Shown here piece by piece: positions 35,647 through 44,248 of a stretch of DNA of 62,085 nt. The stretch comes from Ligilactobacillus salivarius DSM 20555 = ATCC 11741 (GTDB taxonomy: Bacteria; Bacillota; Bacilli; Lactobacillales; Lactobacillaceae): assembly GCF_001435955.1 (NCBI RefSeq), contig NZ_AYYT01000009.1, positions 1 to 62,085 on the forward strand, in the 5' to 3' direction. Position numbers and translations under genes: made by a program. The notes below the pieces were generated by a model. The model searched no databases, was not told the origin of the DNA, and saw only the letters and a program-made list of their open reading frames with translations. How positions within the stretch are numbered: the stretch's first letter is position 1; each line of letters starts with the position of its first letter.

Positions 35647-36439
35647 CAAAATCATCTCCTTCATCATTAACAATATCTTGCTCTGCTGTAGCTACCGTAC
35701 TATTTGTCTTTTGAATATTTTTCATATATACAGCATAAGCTGCAGCTCCACCCAATAAGGCAATTCCTAGTACTGGAACTTTAAGGTATGCAGCAGCAAC
35801 AAATCCAATGATTAAATATGTTAAATATTTTTTTACTGGCATGTATCTCAACAACATTCCAATACCTACAACAGGTAACATACCACCAGCTATTTGCAAA
35901 CCATTAGTAAACCAAGTTGGAATTACATTTAATATAAGTTTTACAATTGGTGTTCCAAAGAGTACCACTAAAGTTACAGGAATTACATATTTAAGCATCC
36001 ATGTTACAACTGTTAAATAAAATACTGCATCAATTTTTTTGAACTTTTTCTCATGTAATAATCTTTGAGCCCAATGTGCATAGAAGTTATTAATAATCTT
36101 TAAAACTACATCTAATTGAAGCGTTAACATTCCTACGGGTAATCCTACTGCAATGGCCGTTCCTGTACTTGCCCCAGTCCTAATTGCTAAATAAATGCTA
36201 ACAATCGTAGCGACTCCATATTCAGGAACTGAAGAGCCTCCAATACCTGCTACACCCAATGACATTAATTGAAGTGTTCCTCCTATCACTAAACCAACAC
36301 TTACATTTCCCATTACTAACCCTACAAGTAATCCTATTGTTACTGGCCAGTTACCTGTTATTTGGTTTCCTGTTCCATTATCCCAAGCCATGTATGCTGC
36401 AATTAATATTACTAAAATATCTTGTAAAAAATGTGGCAT
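35639..36439 (-). CDS. PTS EIIC, mannose family
   Basis: A 266-residue EIIC with about six helices. Typical segments are GNWPVTIGLLVGLVMGNVSVGLVIGGTLQLMSLGVAGIGGSSVPE (transport core) and GMLTLQLDVVLKIINNFYAHWAQR. The C-terminus is acidic (EGDDFDE). Sugar specificity is not visible in the sequence; the GH13 partner suggests an alpha-glucoside disaccharide. Confidence 0.93.
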   Translation of the reverse strand: MPHFLQDILVILIAAYMAWDNGTGNQITGNWPVTIGLLVGLVMGNVSVGLVIGGTLQLMSLGVAGIGGSSVPEYGVATIVSIYLAIRTGASTGTAIAVGLPVGMLTLQLDVVLKIINNFYAHWAQRLLHEKKFKKIDAVFYLTVVTWMLKYVIPVTLVVLFGTPIVKLILNVIPTWFTNGLQIAGGMLPVVGIGMLLRYMPVKKYLTYLIIGFVAAAYLKVPVLGIALLGGAAAYAVYMKNIQKTNSTVATAEQDIVNDEGDDFDE

Positions 36440-36443
36440 ATTA

Positions 36444-36929
36444 TTATTCCCCTTTCTTCAATAAATCATCTAGCAGAATTTTTTCATCATCAGGTGTATA
36501 CTGTGCATATATCTTTACACCTAACTCTTGGATTTTTTTCAAATCTTCAATTTCCTTATCATCCATGGCAATCCTGGAAGTAAAAGATTTCCTATCGTTT
36601 TCTTCAAACATAGCTCCTAAGTTGACTGCTGGTATTTTCACACCACCCCTGATCATATTTAATAATGTCTCCGGTTCTTTAACCAGAATGAAAACAGCAT
36701 GTGAATCATATTTCCCATTATTAAAATTAGTTATAGCCTTTTCTTCATCAATGATTGACATTCCTGTTCCTGCAGGCTTGCTCATTCTCATAGTTGCCTT
36801 TATCATTTCATTTTTACTAATTTCATTATCTACTACCATATATCTTTTAGGATGTAATTCTCGGTTCCATTGATTTACTGTAACACCGTGTACTAACCTT
36901 TCATCAACCCTAGCTAAAACTACTGTCAT
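36444..36929 (-). CDS. PTS EIIB, mannose family
   Basis: A 161-residue EIIB-Man. Phosphorylation site H14 in RVDERLVHGVTVNQWN. GAMFEENDRKSF and AVNLGAMFE are in the usual place of the conserved N-G strand. AGGAGG precedes the ATG. First gene of the operon EIIB-EIIC-EIID-EIIA-GH13-LacI. Confidence 0.93.
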   Translation of the reverse strand: MTVVLARVDERLVHGVTVNQWNRELHPKRYMVVDNEISKNEMIKATMRMSKPAGTGMSIIDEEKAITNFNNGKYDSHAVFILVKEPETLLNMIRGGVKIPAVNLGAMFEENDRKSFTSRIAMDDKEIEDLKKIQELGVKIYAQYTPDDEKILLDDLLKKGE

Positions 36930-36945
36930 TTTTCTTCCTCCTAGT

Positions 36946-37066
36946 ATAACGTTTAAATTAATGCTTTTTATTTGTTGTTATTTTAACAATTTATAAACTT
37001 TAAACGTTTCAAGTTTTGTTACAATTATTATTATAATCCTTCGTTTTTTAATTGCAAGCGTTTTTA
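36946..37066 (-). promoter_or_regulatory. LacI-type operators and a cre-like site upstream of the PTS operon
   Basis: Two AACGTT-centred dyads, ATAACGTTTAAAT (36946) and CTTTAAACGTTTCAAG (36998-37013), resemble LacI-family operators and would suit the operon's own regulator. TTGCAAGCGTTTTTA (37052-37066) fits the CcpA cre consensus with one mismatch. Confidence 0.5.
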
Positions 37067-37099
37067 TAAATTATATTTTTTTGTTTGTAAGCGTAACAA

Positions 37100-37128
37100 T
37101 TGACAGCTAACTTTTCGTAAGTTATAAT
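37100..37128 (+). promoter_or_regulatory. Consensus promoter of the Cys leader/cysE-cysK operon
   Basis: TTGACA (37100-37105), 17-bp spacer, TATAAT (37123-37128): a perfect sigma-A promoter. Such strength suits a locus controlled by attenuation after initiation. Confidence 0.9.
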
Positions 37129-37160
37129 TCAAGTAACTTATTTGTCGGAGGTAATACTAA

Positions 37161-37232
37161 ATGTCTAATGAATATCAAGTAAAAACAGATATTTGTTGTT
37201 GTGGATTGTGCCCTACGCCATCCACCATTTAG
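37161..37232 (+). CDS. Cys-rich leader peptide
   Basis: A 23-codon ORF with GGAGG nine bases upstream of its ATG, about 25 nt after the predicted transcription start. Residues 12-17 read CCCGLC (TGT TGT TGT GGA TTG TGC), then P18. A perfect consensus promoter lies before it and a transcription terminator 33 bases after it, followed by serine acetyltransferase and cysteine synthase genes. Four Cys in 23 codons before a cysteine operon is the signature of a ribosome-sensed cysteine leader. Confidence 0.85.
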   Translation: MSNEYQVKTDICCCGLCPTPSTI

Positions 37233-37298
37233 TATGCTTGTATTCTTTTGGTAGATATCAAGGGCACAGGACAATTTCATTTTGTTCTGTGTTTTTTT
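37201..37298 (+). promoter_or_regulatory. Cysteine-responsive attenuator (terminator/antiterminator)
   Basis: Terminator: CACAGGACAA (37265-37274) pairs with TTGTTCTGTG (37282-37291), then seven T. Antiterminator: TGTGCCCT inside the leader ORF (37207-37214) pairs with AGGGCACA (37261-37268), overlapping the 5' arm of the terminator. A third pairing, GTGGAT (37201-37206) with ATCCAC (37220-37225), would lock the antiterminator segment in a loop. A ribosome stalled at the first Cys codons covers GTGGA and leaves TGTGCCCT free, so transcription continues when Cys-tRNA is scarce. Confidence 0.75.
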
Positions 37299-37362
37299 AT
37301 TGTTTTAAATACATAAACTGATAAAATAAGTGAAAATTTTGGTGTAGAAAGAAGTGGAAAGA

Positions 37363-38169
37363 ATGTCGCGGCAACCATTAAAAATCGGAATTTTAAATCT
37401 TATGCATGACAAAGAAGATACTCAAAAAAGATTTTCTAGAGTCTTAAGAGATACAGGTGAAAATTTAGAAATAACTTATTTCTATCCTGTTAACCACTAT
37501 AAGAATCGTGAAGTTCCAGAATTAGTGGCTAAAATATCTCAACCATTAGATTTAAAATTAGTTCATCAGATGGATGCTTTCATCATTACAGGTGCACCCT
37601 TGGAAAAATTACCATTTTCAGATATTACCTATCTTGATGAATTACAGGGACTAATGGATACTCTAGAAAAGCAAAATATCTCTCAACTCTATGTTTGCTG
37701 GGGTGGTATGGTTGCTCTTAATTACTTCTATGGTATTCATAAAGAAATGCTAGATACTAAACTTTTCGGTATTTATCCGCAAAAAATTACTAATCAAAGT
37801 AATTTGCTTAAGGGTTTGACTAATGGTTTCTTAGCACCGCATGCACGTTACGCTGAAATGAATAAAGATGACATTCTTTCATCTAAAGACTTAATTATTA
37901 ATGCTTATTCATCAACCGGACACTTATTCTTAGTGTCTGCAAAAAATAAGCCTCAACACTTCTTATTCTCACACCTAGAATACGGTCCTAATGCCTTTAT
38001 AAAGGAATATCACCGCGAATTAAATGCTCGAGGAGGTGATGCTGTTGGCTTGGCAAAACCAACAGGATACTTTAAGGATGATAATAATATGAGCCAACCC
38101 CAATTTACTTGGGAAAATACACAAAAAAAATTCTTTAAAAATTGGATTACTACAATAACTAATCATTAA
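37363..38169 (+). CDS. cysE: MetA-family acyltransferase, probable serine O-acetyltransferase
   Basis: A 268-residue member of the homoserine transsuccinylase (MetA) fold. Nucleophile C112 is in VCWGG; E81 (TGAPLEKL) at the acyl-specificity position predicts acetyl-CoA. It differs from true MetA (47745): SHLEYGP replaces the catalytic-region TGHPEYD and the SRH-T segment is absent. In Lactobacillus casei the metA-like gene upstream of cysK was shown to be a serine acetyltransferase. Its place before cysK and behind a Cys leader supports that role. ATG at 37363 chosen; GTG at 37354 possible. Confidence 0.75.
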   Translation: MSRQPLKIGILNLMHDKEDTQKRFSRVLRDTGENLEITYFYPVNHYKNREVPELVAKISQPLDLKLVHQMDAFIITGAPLEKLPFSDITYLDELQGLMDTLEKQNISQLYVCWGGMVALNYFYGIHKEMLDTKLFGIYPQKITNQSNLLKGLTNGFLAPHARYAEMNKDDILSSKDLIINAYSSTGHLFLVSAKNKPQHFLFSHLEYGPNAFIKEYHRELNARGGDAVGLAKPTGYFKDDNNMSQPQFTWENTQKKFFKNWITTITNH

Positions 38170-38181
38170 GGAGGACTCCCT

Positions 38182-39105
38182 ATGTCAAAAATTTATAACT
38201 CTATCTTAGATACTATTGGAAATACACCTATCGTGAAATTAAATCATGTTGTACCTGAAAATGCTGCTGATGTTTATGTAAAACTTGAATTCTTTAATCC
38301 TGCAGGTTCAGTTAAAGATCGAATTGCTTTAGCAATGATTGAAAAAGCTGAAAAAGATGGCATTTTAAAACCAGGTGATACTATTGTTGAACCAACTTCT
38401 GGTAATACCGGTGTTGGTTTATCTGCAGTAGCTTCTGCTAAAGGCTATCATTTAATTATTACTATGCCTGAAACTATGAGTGACGAACGTAAAAAATTAA
38501 TGCGTGCTTATGGCACTGAACTTATTCTTACACCAGGTTCTGAAGGTATGGCAGGTTCCATTGCTAAAGCTGAAGAATTAGTTCAAACTAAAGGTTACTT
38601 CATGCCTATGCAATTTAAGAACTTAGCTAACCCTGAAATTCATGAACTTACAACTGGTAAAGAAATTGTTGCTGCTTTTGGTAGCGATAATTTACCAGAC
38701 GCATTTGTCGCTGGTGTAGGTACTGGTGGTACCCTAACTGGAATCGGTCGGGCTTTAAAGAAGGCTTCTTCAGACGTAAAAGTATATGCTCTTGAACCTT
38801 CTGAATCCCCACTACTCAAAGAAGGCAAAAAAGGTGCACACAAAATTCAAGGTATCTCCGCTGGCTTTATCCCTGATACTTTAGATCGTGAAATTTATGA
38901 TGATGTTGTAGAAGTTTCAAGCGATGAAGCATTTGAAACTGCACGTGAAGTTGCTAAAAAAGAAGGTTTCCTACCTGGTATCTCTGCTGGTGCTAACATT
39001 CATGGCGCAATTGAATTGGCTAAAAAATTAGGCAAAGGTAAGAAAGTTATTACTGTTGCTCCTGACAATGGTGAACGTTATCTTTCTACTGCTTTATATC
39101 AATAA
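38182..39105 (+). CDS. cysK: Cysteine synthase A (O-acetylserine sulfhydrylase)
   Basis: A 307-residue PLP enzyme that makes cysteine from O-acetylserine and sulfide. PLP Lys is K45 ([10 protein letters not shown]), substrate loop TSGNTG (72-77), phosphate-binding GTGGT. TAAGGAGGAC precedes the ATG, 12 bases after the upstream acetyltransferase. Both genes are controlled by the Cys leader attenuator. A strong terminator follows. Confidence 0.95.
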   Translation: MSKIYNSILDTIGNTPIVKLNHVVPENAADVYVKLEFFNPAGSVKDRIALAMIEKAEKDGILKPGDTIVEPTSGNTGVGLSAVASAKGYHLIITMPETMSDERKKLMRAYGTELILTPGSEGMAGSIAKAEELVQTKGYFMPMQFKNLANPEIHELTTGKEIVAAFGSDNLPDAFVAGVGTGGTLTGIGRALKKASSDVKVYALEPSESPLLKEGKKGAHKIQGISAGFIPDTLDREIYDDVVEVSSDEAFETAREVAKKEGFLPGISAGANIHGAIELAKKLGKGKKVITVAPDNGERYLSTALYQ

Positions 39106-39121
39106 AATATAATACACAAAA

Positions 39122-39171
39122 TAATAATCGCTAAAGATTACGTAGTTAAAACGTTAATCTTTAGCGATTAT
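39122..39171. terminator. Bidirectional terminator after cysK
   Basis: AATAATCGCTAAAGATTA pairs with TTAATCTTTAGCGATTATT; also serves the convergent oppA paralogue. Confidence 0.9.
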
Positions 39172-39206
39172 TTTAGTTTAGAGATCTAAATCTCAATCTT
39201 TATCTA

Positions 39207-40823
39207 TTACTTACCGAAATATGCTCTTGTATAGTCTGTTTCACCTACTGAATGCCACATAACACCTTTTAAGTTGCTATTTACTAAGTGACTTTCTGTC
39301 ATTGTGTACAATGGTACTACTGGCATGTCATCATTTAATTGTTTTTGCATGTTTCTCATATTTTCCCAATACTTATTAGTATCAGTACCATTTTGCTTAG
39401 CTAATTCCAATTGCTTGTTGTAATACTCACTAGCATACTTACCATAATTTTGTGGATTAGTTTTAGATAATACATCGAAATCACTGATTGGATCTGCAAA
39501 ATCAGCTAACCACAAAGTATAATTCATATCAAAATTACCGTTGCTTACTTTATCATTAGCACTCTTGTCAGGAACAGATACTACATCCACTTCTGCACCT
39601 TTTAATTTTGTTTCAACTTGTGATTGAACAAATTGACCTACATTCTTAGAAATTGTTTGATCATCTGTAACAAGTGTCAATGTTACTTTCTTCTTATTAA
39701 GTTCCTTCAAACCTTCATTCCATAATTCTTGACCTTTTTTCAAATCATAAGTTGTAGAAGGCTTCATTTCTGTTGCAAAGTCTTTGTTTGTAGTAGGATC
39801 TTTAGCTAATCTAGGAGCAACATAAGTATCTCCTGCTGTTGATCCATCACTTAGTACTTTATTGGCTAATTGTTTTCTATTTAAAACTAGATACAAAGCT
39901 TGTCTTAATTTTTGATTTTGGAATGCTTTATTATTTTGTAGATTTAGTCTTAAATAATATGTTCCTGCTCTGTATACGTGCTTCAAATCTTTATCTTTTT
40001 GCAAACCTTGAGCTGTAGTTCCTGTAACTAATGCATCATCTAACTTATTATCTTGGAACAATTGGTGAGCAGTATTTGAATCTTTAACTACTTGCATAGA
40101 GATCTTCTTCAAATGAACATCTTTCTTATCATAGTAGTACTTATTACGTGTTAAATCCCAACTTTCATTAGTACCGGTCCAACCTGTTACCTTAAATGGT
40201 CCGTTATATACTAATCTTGTACTTGAAGTACCATATCTTTTTCCTTCTTTGTTAACGTATTTTGTACTTTGTGGGAAGAAAGCTGGCATTACCATCATTT
40301 GGCTGAAGTAAGGCATTGGATACTCTAACTGAACTTGAAGTGTAGTGTCATTTAATGCTTTTACACCTAAGTCAGAAGCTGGCAATTCACCACTCGAAAC
40401 TTTAGTAGCATTTTTAATTCCAGTAAATATGTAGTTATATCCTGATTTAGCTGATGGACTTGCTGATCTTCTCCATGAAGTTACAAAGTCTTGAGCTGTA
40501 ACTTTAGAACCATCAGACCACTTAGCATCTTTTCTGATATGGAAGGTATAAGTCTTACCATTGTTAGTTGGTTTTACAACCTTTGTAGCCATCGCTGCTA
40601 CTGGTTTACCATTTTTGTCCATTCTATATAGACCTTCCATTGATTGAACTAGCACATTCCATTGAGGCAAAGTTGCTACATTAGAATTATCCAACGATTG
40701 AATTTCAGCTGTTTGCATTAACTTTAATGTGTCCTTTGAACTATTCTTTCCTGAACATGATGCTAGTAAGAATGTGCCTGCTAAAACAACTGGAACTAAT
40801 CGTAATACTTTCTTGAATTTCAT
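39207..40823 (-). CDS. Peptide-binding lipoprotein, OppA paralogue
   Basis: A 538-residue SBP_bac_5 lipoprotein, lipobox LLASC with lipidated C23. It keeps IRKDAKWSDGSKVTAQDFVTSWRRSASP and the overall architecture of OppA (16033) but is clearly divergent. No permease or ATPase genes adjoin, so it must share a transporter, probably OppBCDF. It follows the proline iminopeptidase gene by 31 bases under the same T-box, which ties peptide uptake and N-terminal peptide cleavage to isoleucine limitation. Confidence 0.9.
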   Translation of the reverse strand: MKFKKVLRLVPVVLAGTFLLASCSGKNSSKDTLKLMQTAEIQSLDNSNVATLPQWNVLVQSMEGLYRMDKNGKPVAAMATKVVKPTNNGKTYTFHIRKDAKWSDGSKVTAQDFVTSWRRSASPSAKSGYNYIFTGIKNATKVSSGELPASDLGVKALNDTTLQVQLEYPMPYFSQMMVMPAFFPQSTKYVNKEGKRYGTSSTRLVYNGPFKVTGWTGTNESWDLTRNKYYYDKKDVHLKKISMQVVKDSNTAHQLFQDNKLDDALVTGTTAQGLQKDKDLKHVYRAGTYYLRLNLQNNKAFQNQKLRQALYLVLNRKQLANKVLSDGSTAGDTYVAPRLAKDPTTNKDFATEMKPSTTYDLKKGQELWNEGLKELNKKKVTLTLVTDDQTISKNVGQFVQSQVETKLKGAEVDVVSVPDKSANDKVSNGNFDMNYTLWLADFADPISDFDVLSKTNPQNYGKYASEYYNKQLELAKQNGTDTNKYWENMRNMQKQLNDDMPVVPLYTMTESHLVNSNLKGVMWHSVGETDYTRAYFGK

Positions 40824-40854
40824 ATCCTCATCTTCTCTCTTCTCTTAATCGTTA

Positions 40855-41754
40855 TTATTCTTTCCCAAATGTTCCGTCTTCTACTTCTGATACAAACTCG
40901 TATAAGCTCTTGAAGAATGCTTCTGGATTATCTTCATTGTGGCAATGTCCACCGTCCGGAGTTAATACCAATCTAGAGTTTGGCAAAGTATCTTGCATTC
41001 TTCTAGCTACATCTAATGGCATTGTGTCAAATTCACCAAATGTCAATAAAGTAGGTACTTTTACATTTGCTAACTTATCTCGTACACTCCAACCATTCAA
41101 AGTTCCTACCATCACAAATTCATTATTTCCCTGGAAATAATTGTATACATCTGTTGCCATTGTATTGACCATATGTGAAACTTTTGGATGTCTAGTAACA
41201 TATTTAGCATAGAGCTTTTTCAACAATTCTTGATACATTGGATCATCAAAATTTTCAGTTTCTTCAACATCTTTCATATATTGAACTTCTAAACTGTTAA
41301 ACATTTCTTCTCTTAACTTGTTGATATGAGTTGTATATTCTTCAATATTATCAATCATACTGAAAACAACTAAACCTTTTAAATGTTCTCCGTATTTTAA
41401 AGCATATTCTTGTGCTAGAAGTCCGCCCCATGAATGTCCAACTAAATAAAAATTATCTAATCCCAATTTTTTTCTAACTTCTTCTAGTTCTTCCAAATAA
41501 TAATCAAGCGTTAAATAATGTTTATTTTCTTCCAAAGAAAAGTCTGGTTGATCTGAATAAAACGAACCTAATTGATCGTAGGTATAAACTTCTACACCCT
41601 TATCATTTAAATTTTGAGCAAAATTTTCAAATTCTTCATGATTTCCTCCAGGACCACCATGCACGCATAACATCTTAACGGGACCTTTCCCTTCCTTTCG
41701 AGTAAATAGATGGTACCCATTATCTAGTTCTAAAAGTTTTGTTCCTTGTTTCAT
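40855..41754 (-). CDS. pip: Proline iminopeptidase
   Basis: A 299-residue alpha/beta hydrolase, S33 family, releasing N-terminal proline from peptides. The oxyanion motif is VHGGPGG, nucleophile S108 in GHSWGG, catalytic Asp in FGEFDTMP and His in PDGGHCHNED. A typical intracellular peptidase of dairy and sourdough lactobacilli, no signal peptide. GAGGTGAA precedes the ATG. First gene after the T-box. Confidence 0.92.
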   Translation of the reverse strand: MKQGTKLLELDNGYHLFTRKEGKGPVKMLCVHGGPGGNHEEFENFAQNLNDKGVEVYTYDQLGSFYSDQPDFSLEENKHYLTLDYYLEELEEVRKKLGLDNFYLVGHSWGGLLAQEYALKYGEHLKGLVVFSMIDNIEEYTTHINKLREEMFNSLEVQYMKDVEETENFDDPMYQELLKKLYAKYVTRHPKVSHMVNTMATDVYNYFQGNNEFVMVGTLNGWSVRDKLANVKVPTLLTFGEFDTMPLDVARRMQDTLPNSRLVLTPDGGHCHNEDNPEAFFKSLYEFVSEVEDGTFGKE

Positions 41755-41799
41755 TAGTAATTCACCTCATAATTTTATTGAGAAAATTATTAAGCAATT

Positions 41800-42086
41800 A
41801 AAAACGCCCTATAGAAGTTTAATTACTTCTATAGGGCGTTTCCGCGGTACCACCTATTTTTATTGATCAACAAAAATTAATCAACATCTCTTTTCACGTG
41901 CGGCCTAGACTTCTCTAAGCGATACGCTAGTACGTTAAAGGGTACAACCTAAAAACACTCTTCGCATTTTTAGCTCTAAGGTGATATTCGTAAACTTCCA
42001 TACTGTTTTCTTACACCAACCGAAAACTCTCTTTAAGCGTAAAAATTTACTACTGTCCTTGTCATTGCTATTAATCTCTCTATTCG
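41800..42086 (-). ncRNA. T-box riboswitch, probable Ile specifier
   Basis: The T-box sequence AGGTGGTACCGCGG is at 41855-41842 and the terminator (AACGCCCTATAGAAGT, complementary arm, TTTTT) at 41840-41800. Stem I starts near AGAGAG (42080), contains GACAAGGACAGTAGTA and the GGTTGGTG distal loop, and ends GAATATCACCTTAGAGC. The specifier is most likely ATC (41985-41983, Ile), followed by a purine; TAT (Tyr) in the next frame is less likely. TTGACA of the promoter is at 42117-42122. Confidence 0.93.
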
Positions 42087-42157
42087 TTGTCATCATATTA
42101 ACACTTTTTTATAATCTGTCAACTACGTTTATTCATTTTTTTATTATCTTAATCTAA

Positions 42158-42203
42158 TAAAAAGCCCAAAAAAATCGTATTACTTCACTATTTTTTGGAC
42201 TTC
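42158..42203 (-). terminator. Terminator of the flavoprotein gene
   Basis: AAGTCCAAAAAAT pairs with ATTTTTTTGGGCTT, then TTT. Confidence 0.8.
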
Positions 42204-42214
42204 AATTTTTTCAA

Positions 42215-44059
42215 TTAAATTTTATTCATCGCATCTTTTACAGCTTCTTTTAAAGCTCTACTTGTTGCTGATGCTCCCGAAATGCTATCAACGTCGTAAG
42301 TATTCTTACTGATCATTTCTTTTGGCATACTCTCAATTGCTTGGGCTCCAATTCCAGTTTCACTTTGTTTTAAAATCTCAATATCTTTTAATTTTTTATC
42401 ATCATCTACTGTAATTCTAACTACAACTTCGTTACCTACACCAGCATTACTTCTTCCTAAATATTGGTTAGCACCCACCATATAAGTTTCTTTAACATCT
42501 AAGTCACTACCTAAATTGACCTTTTTTTCAGTTTGAGATGCTGAAGATACAGCGTCAGGTTCTTCTGTCATGTGTTCAAAAACTTCTTCTTTAACACGAG
42601 CTGCATTTAAGCCTGCAATTTTACCAAAAATTAAGCATTCAGCAATGTTTTCTCCAGCTTGATAACGTCCAGCAGAAATTCCACCGAGTTCTCCAGCTCC
42701 ATAAAGATGTGGAATAGGTGTACCATCATTGGACAAAATTTCAGCACGTGCATTACGGCGTGGCCCACCTTGTGTGTTTAAAACTGTTTGTGATACTGAT
42801 AAGGCATAGTATGGACCCTCAGCATCAAATGCTTGCATCGTTTCTGGATTACGGTGGAATGCATAATCCTTTCCTTCAGTTGCAAAGAAGTTAAACTCTG
42901 CCACTTGTTCTTGCAATTTTTCTGGTACAGCACCTATCTTTTTAGCTAATTCTTCTAGTGTGTTAGCTTCAATCACCATATCTAGTGCTTGTGGGTAGAT
43001 ACTTGTCTCTTTATCTGCAAATTTTTCGTATTGTTTTTTATCAAAAATAATATGTGGATGATGATTATTTTGTGGAACTTTCCAATAACCATGGCTATAA
43101 ACATGGCCATGTCTATTAGTCATATCTTCAGGATAATAGCGTGTACCATCATCTCCTGCAAGGAAGACACTGCCGTCATAAATAGCTTTCCAATCTCCCA
43201 AAATTAATTTACCACGTTTACCAGTTGGAACCGTAAATGCTAGTCCATGAAGCATTCCTAAAGATTCATAGTTATTCATGTGCCATAAACTAGCACCGAC
43301 TTCAGTTGCCATCTTAATTCCATCGCCTTTATTGTATAAGGTTCCTAATGGTACTAACTTAGATGCACCCAGGTAATCTTCTAACATTTCTGGGTTATTT
43401 TCGAAACCACCAGTAGCCATAACTACACCATTATTAGCTTTAATATTTCTCAATACATGATCACGTTCAATTTGAACCCCTATTACAGTTTTTGTTGCAG
43501 GATCTTGAATTAAATGACGAGCTGGTGAACTAAACCATACGTCAATCTTATCTGAACGATCAACTACATTTTGTCTTAGCATCTTCCACAAAGCACCATC
43601 AAAGAATCCCAAACTAACTGATAAAATATCATGGTGTTCGCTACCTTCAAATTCTGGATATTCCACTGTATTATCAATAATAGCTTTTCTCAATGCTGCA
43701 AATTTAGGATTATTCCAATAATCGCGCTTATATTGATAAGGTTCCACGCCTAAATGTTCCTTTAAATATTTAGCCATATTTGCCATACCTTCAACATAAG
43801 TATCAGCTATTTCTTGGTCAAGTGTCATCGGATCTGTTAGAGCTGCGAAGTATTTCTTTTCAGCTTCAAAGTCATCACTTGCACTGATCATTTGAGCAGA
43901 ATAACGAGTGTTACCACCTTCATTACCTTCAGGAGCAGCATCAACTAATAAAACTTTTGCCCCTTCATCTGCAGCGAATCTGGCTGCTGTGGCTCCAGCT
44001 CCACCAAATCCTAAAACAACTACATCATACTCAGCATCCCAATTATTTACTTTAACCAT
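42215..44059 (-). CDS. FAD-dependent fumarate reductase/flavocytochrome c-like protein with FMN-binding domain
   Basis: A 614-residue flavoprotein. N-terminal Rossmann motif VLGFGGAGATAARFAADEGAKVLLVD (15-40); the FAD_binding_2 body includes QTVLNTQGGPRRNARAEIL and GAGELGGISAGRYQAGENI. Residues from about 530 form an FMN_bind domain ending DSISGASATS, the target motif for ApbE-type covalent flavinylation. No signal peptide or heme site is seen. Likely role: cytosolic reductase using fumarate, urocanate or an enoate as electron acceptor; substrate unknown. A divergent LysR gene probably regulates it. Confidence 0.85.
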   Translation of the reverse strand: MVKVNNWDAEYDVVVLGFGGAGATAARFAADEGAKVLLVDAAPEGNEGGNTRYSAQMISASDDFEAEKKYFAALTDPMTLDQEIADTYVEGMANMAKYLKEHLGVEPYQYKRDYWNNPKFAALRKAIIDNTVEYPEFEGSEHHDILSVSLGFFDGALWKMLRQNVVDRSDKIDVWFSSPARHLIQDPATKTVIGVQIERDHVLRNIKANNGVVMATGGFENNPEMLEDYLGASKLVPLGTLYNKGDGIKMATEVGASLWHMNNYESLGMLHGLAFTVPTGKRGKLILGDWKAIYDGSVFLAGDDGTRYYPEDMTNRHGHVYSHGYWKVPQNNHHPHIIFDKKQYEKFADKETSIYPQALDMVIEANTLEELAKKIGAVPEKLQEQVAEFNFFATEGKDYAFHRNPETMQAFDAEGPYYALSVSQTVLNTQGGPRRNARAEILSNDGTPIPHLYGAGELGGISAGRYQAGENIAECLIFGKIAGLNAARVKEEVFEHMTEEPDAVSSASQTEKKVNLGSDLDVKETYMVGANQYLGRSNAGVGNEVVVRITVDDDKKLKDIEILKQSETGIGAQAIESMPKEMISKNTYDVDSISGASATSRALKEAVKDAMNKI

Positions 44060-44117
44060 CTAAAATTCCTCCTCATAGGATTTATCAAGTTACATATTTC
44101 ACATATATAATTATAAA

Positions 44118-44184
44118 ATACTATAGGTATAAAAGTAATCGTTTTCTAATTTCTATTAATCATGTTATTATAACTTTAGGTTAT
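44118..44184. promoter_or_regulatory. Paired LysR-type sites
   Basis: Two similar dyads, ATACTATAGGTAT (44118-44130) and ATAACTTTAGGTTAT (44170-44184), fit the T-N11-A LysR pattern with the same TWTAG core. Their centres are 53 bp apart (about five helical turns) in the intergenic region shared by the flavoprotein and the LysR gene. Confidence 0.5.
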
Positions 44185-44248
44185 GATTAAAAATTTAGTT
44201 AATCATAAAAATTTTAGTAACTATCACTGTTATATTGGAGAATCTGTT

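Noticed and set aside
37085-37098. TTGTAAGCGTAACA as a second CcpA cre site
   Set aside because: The right half is one base short of the cre spacing; the better match is at 37052-37066.
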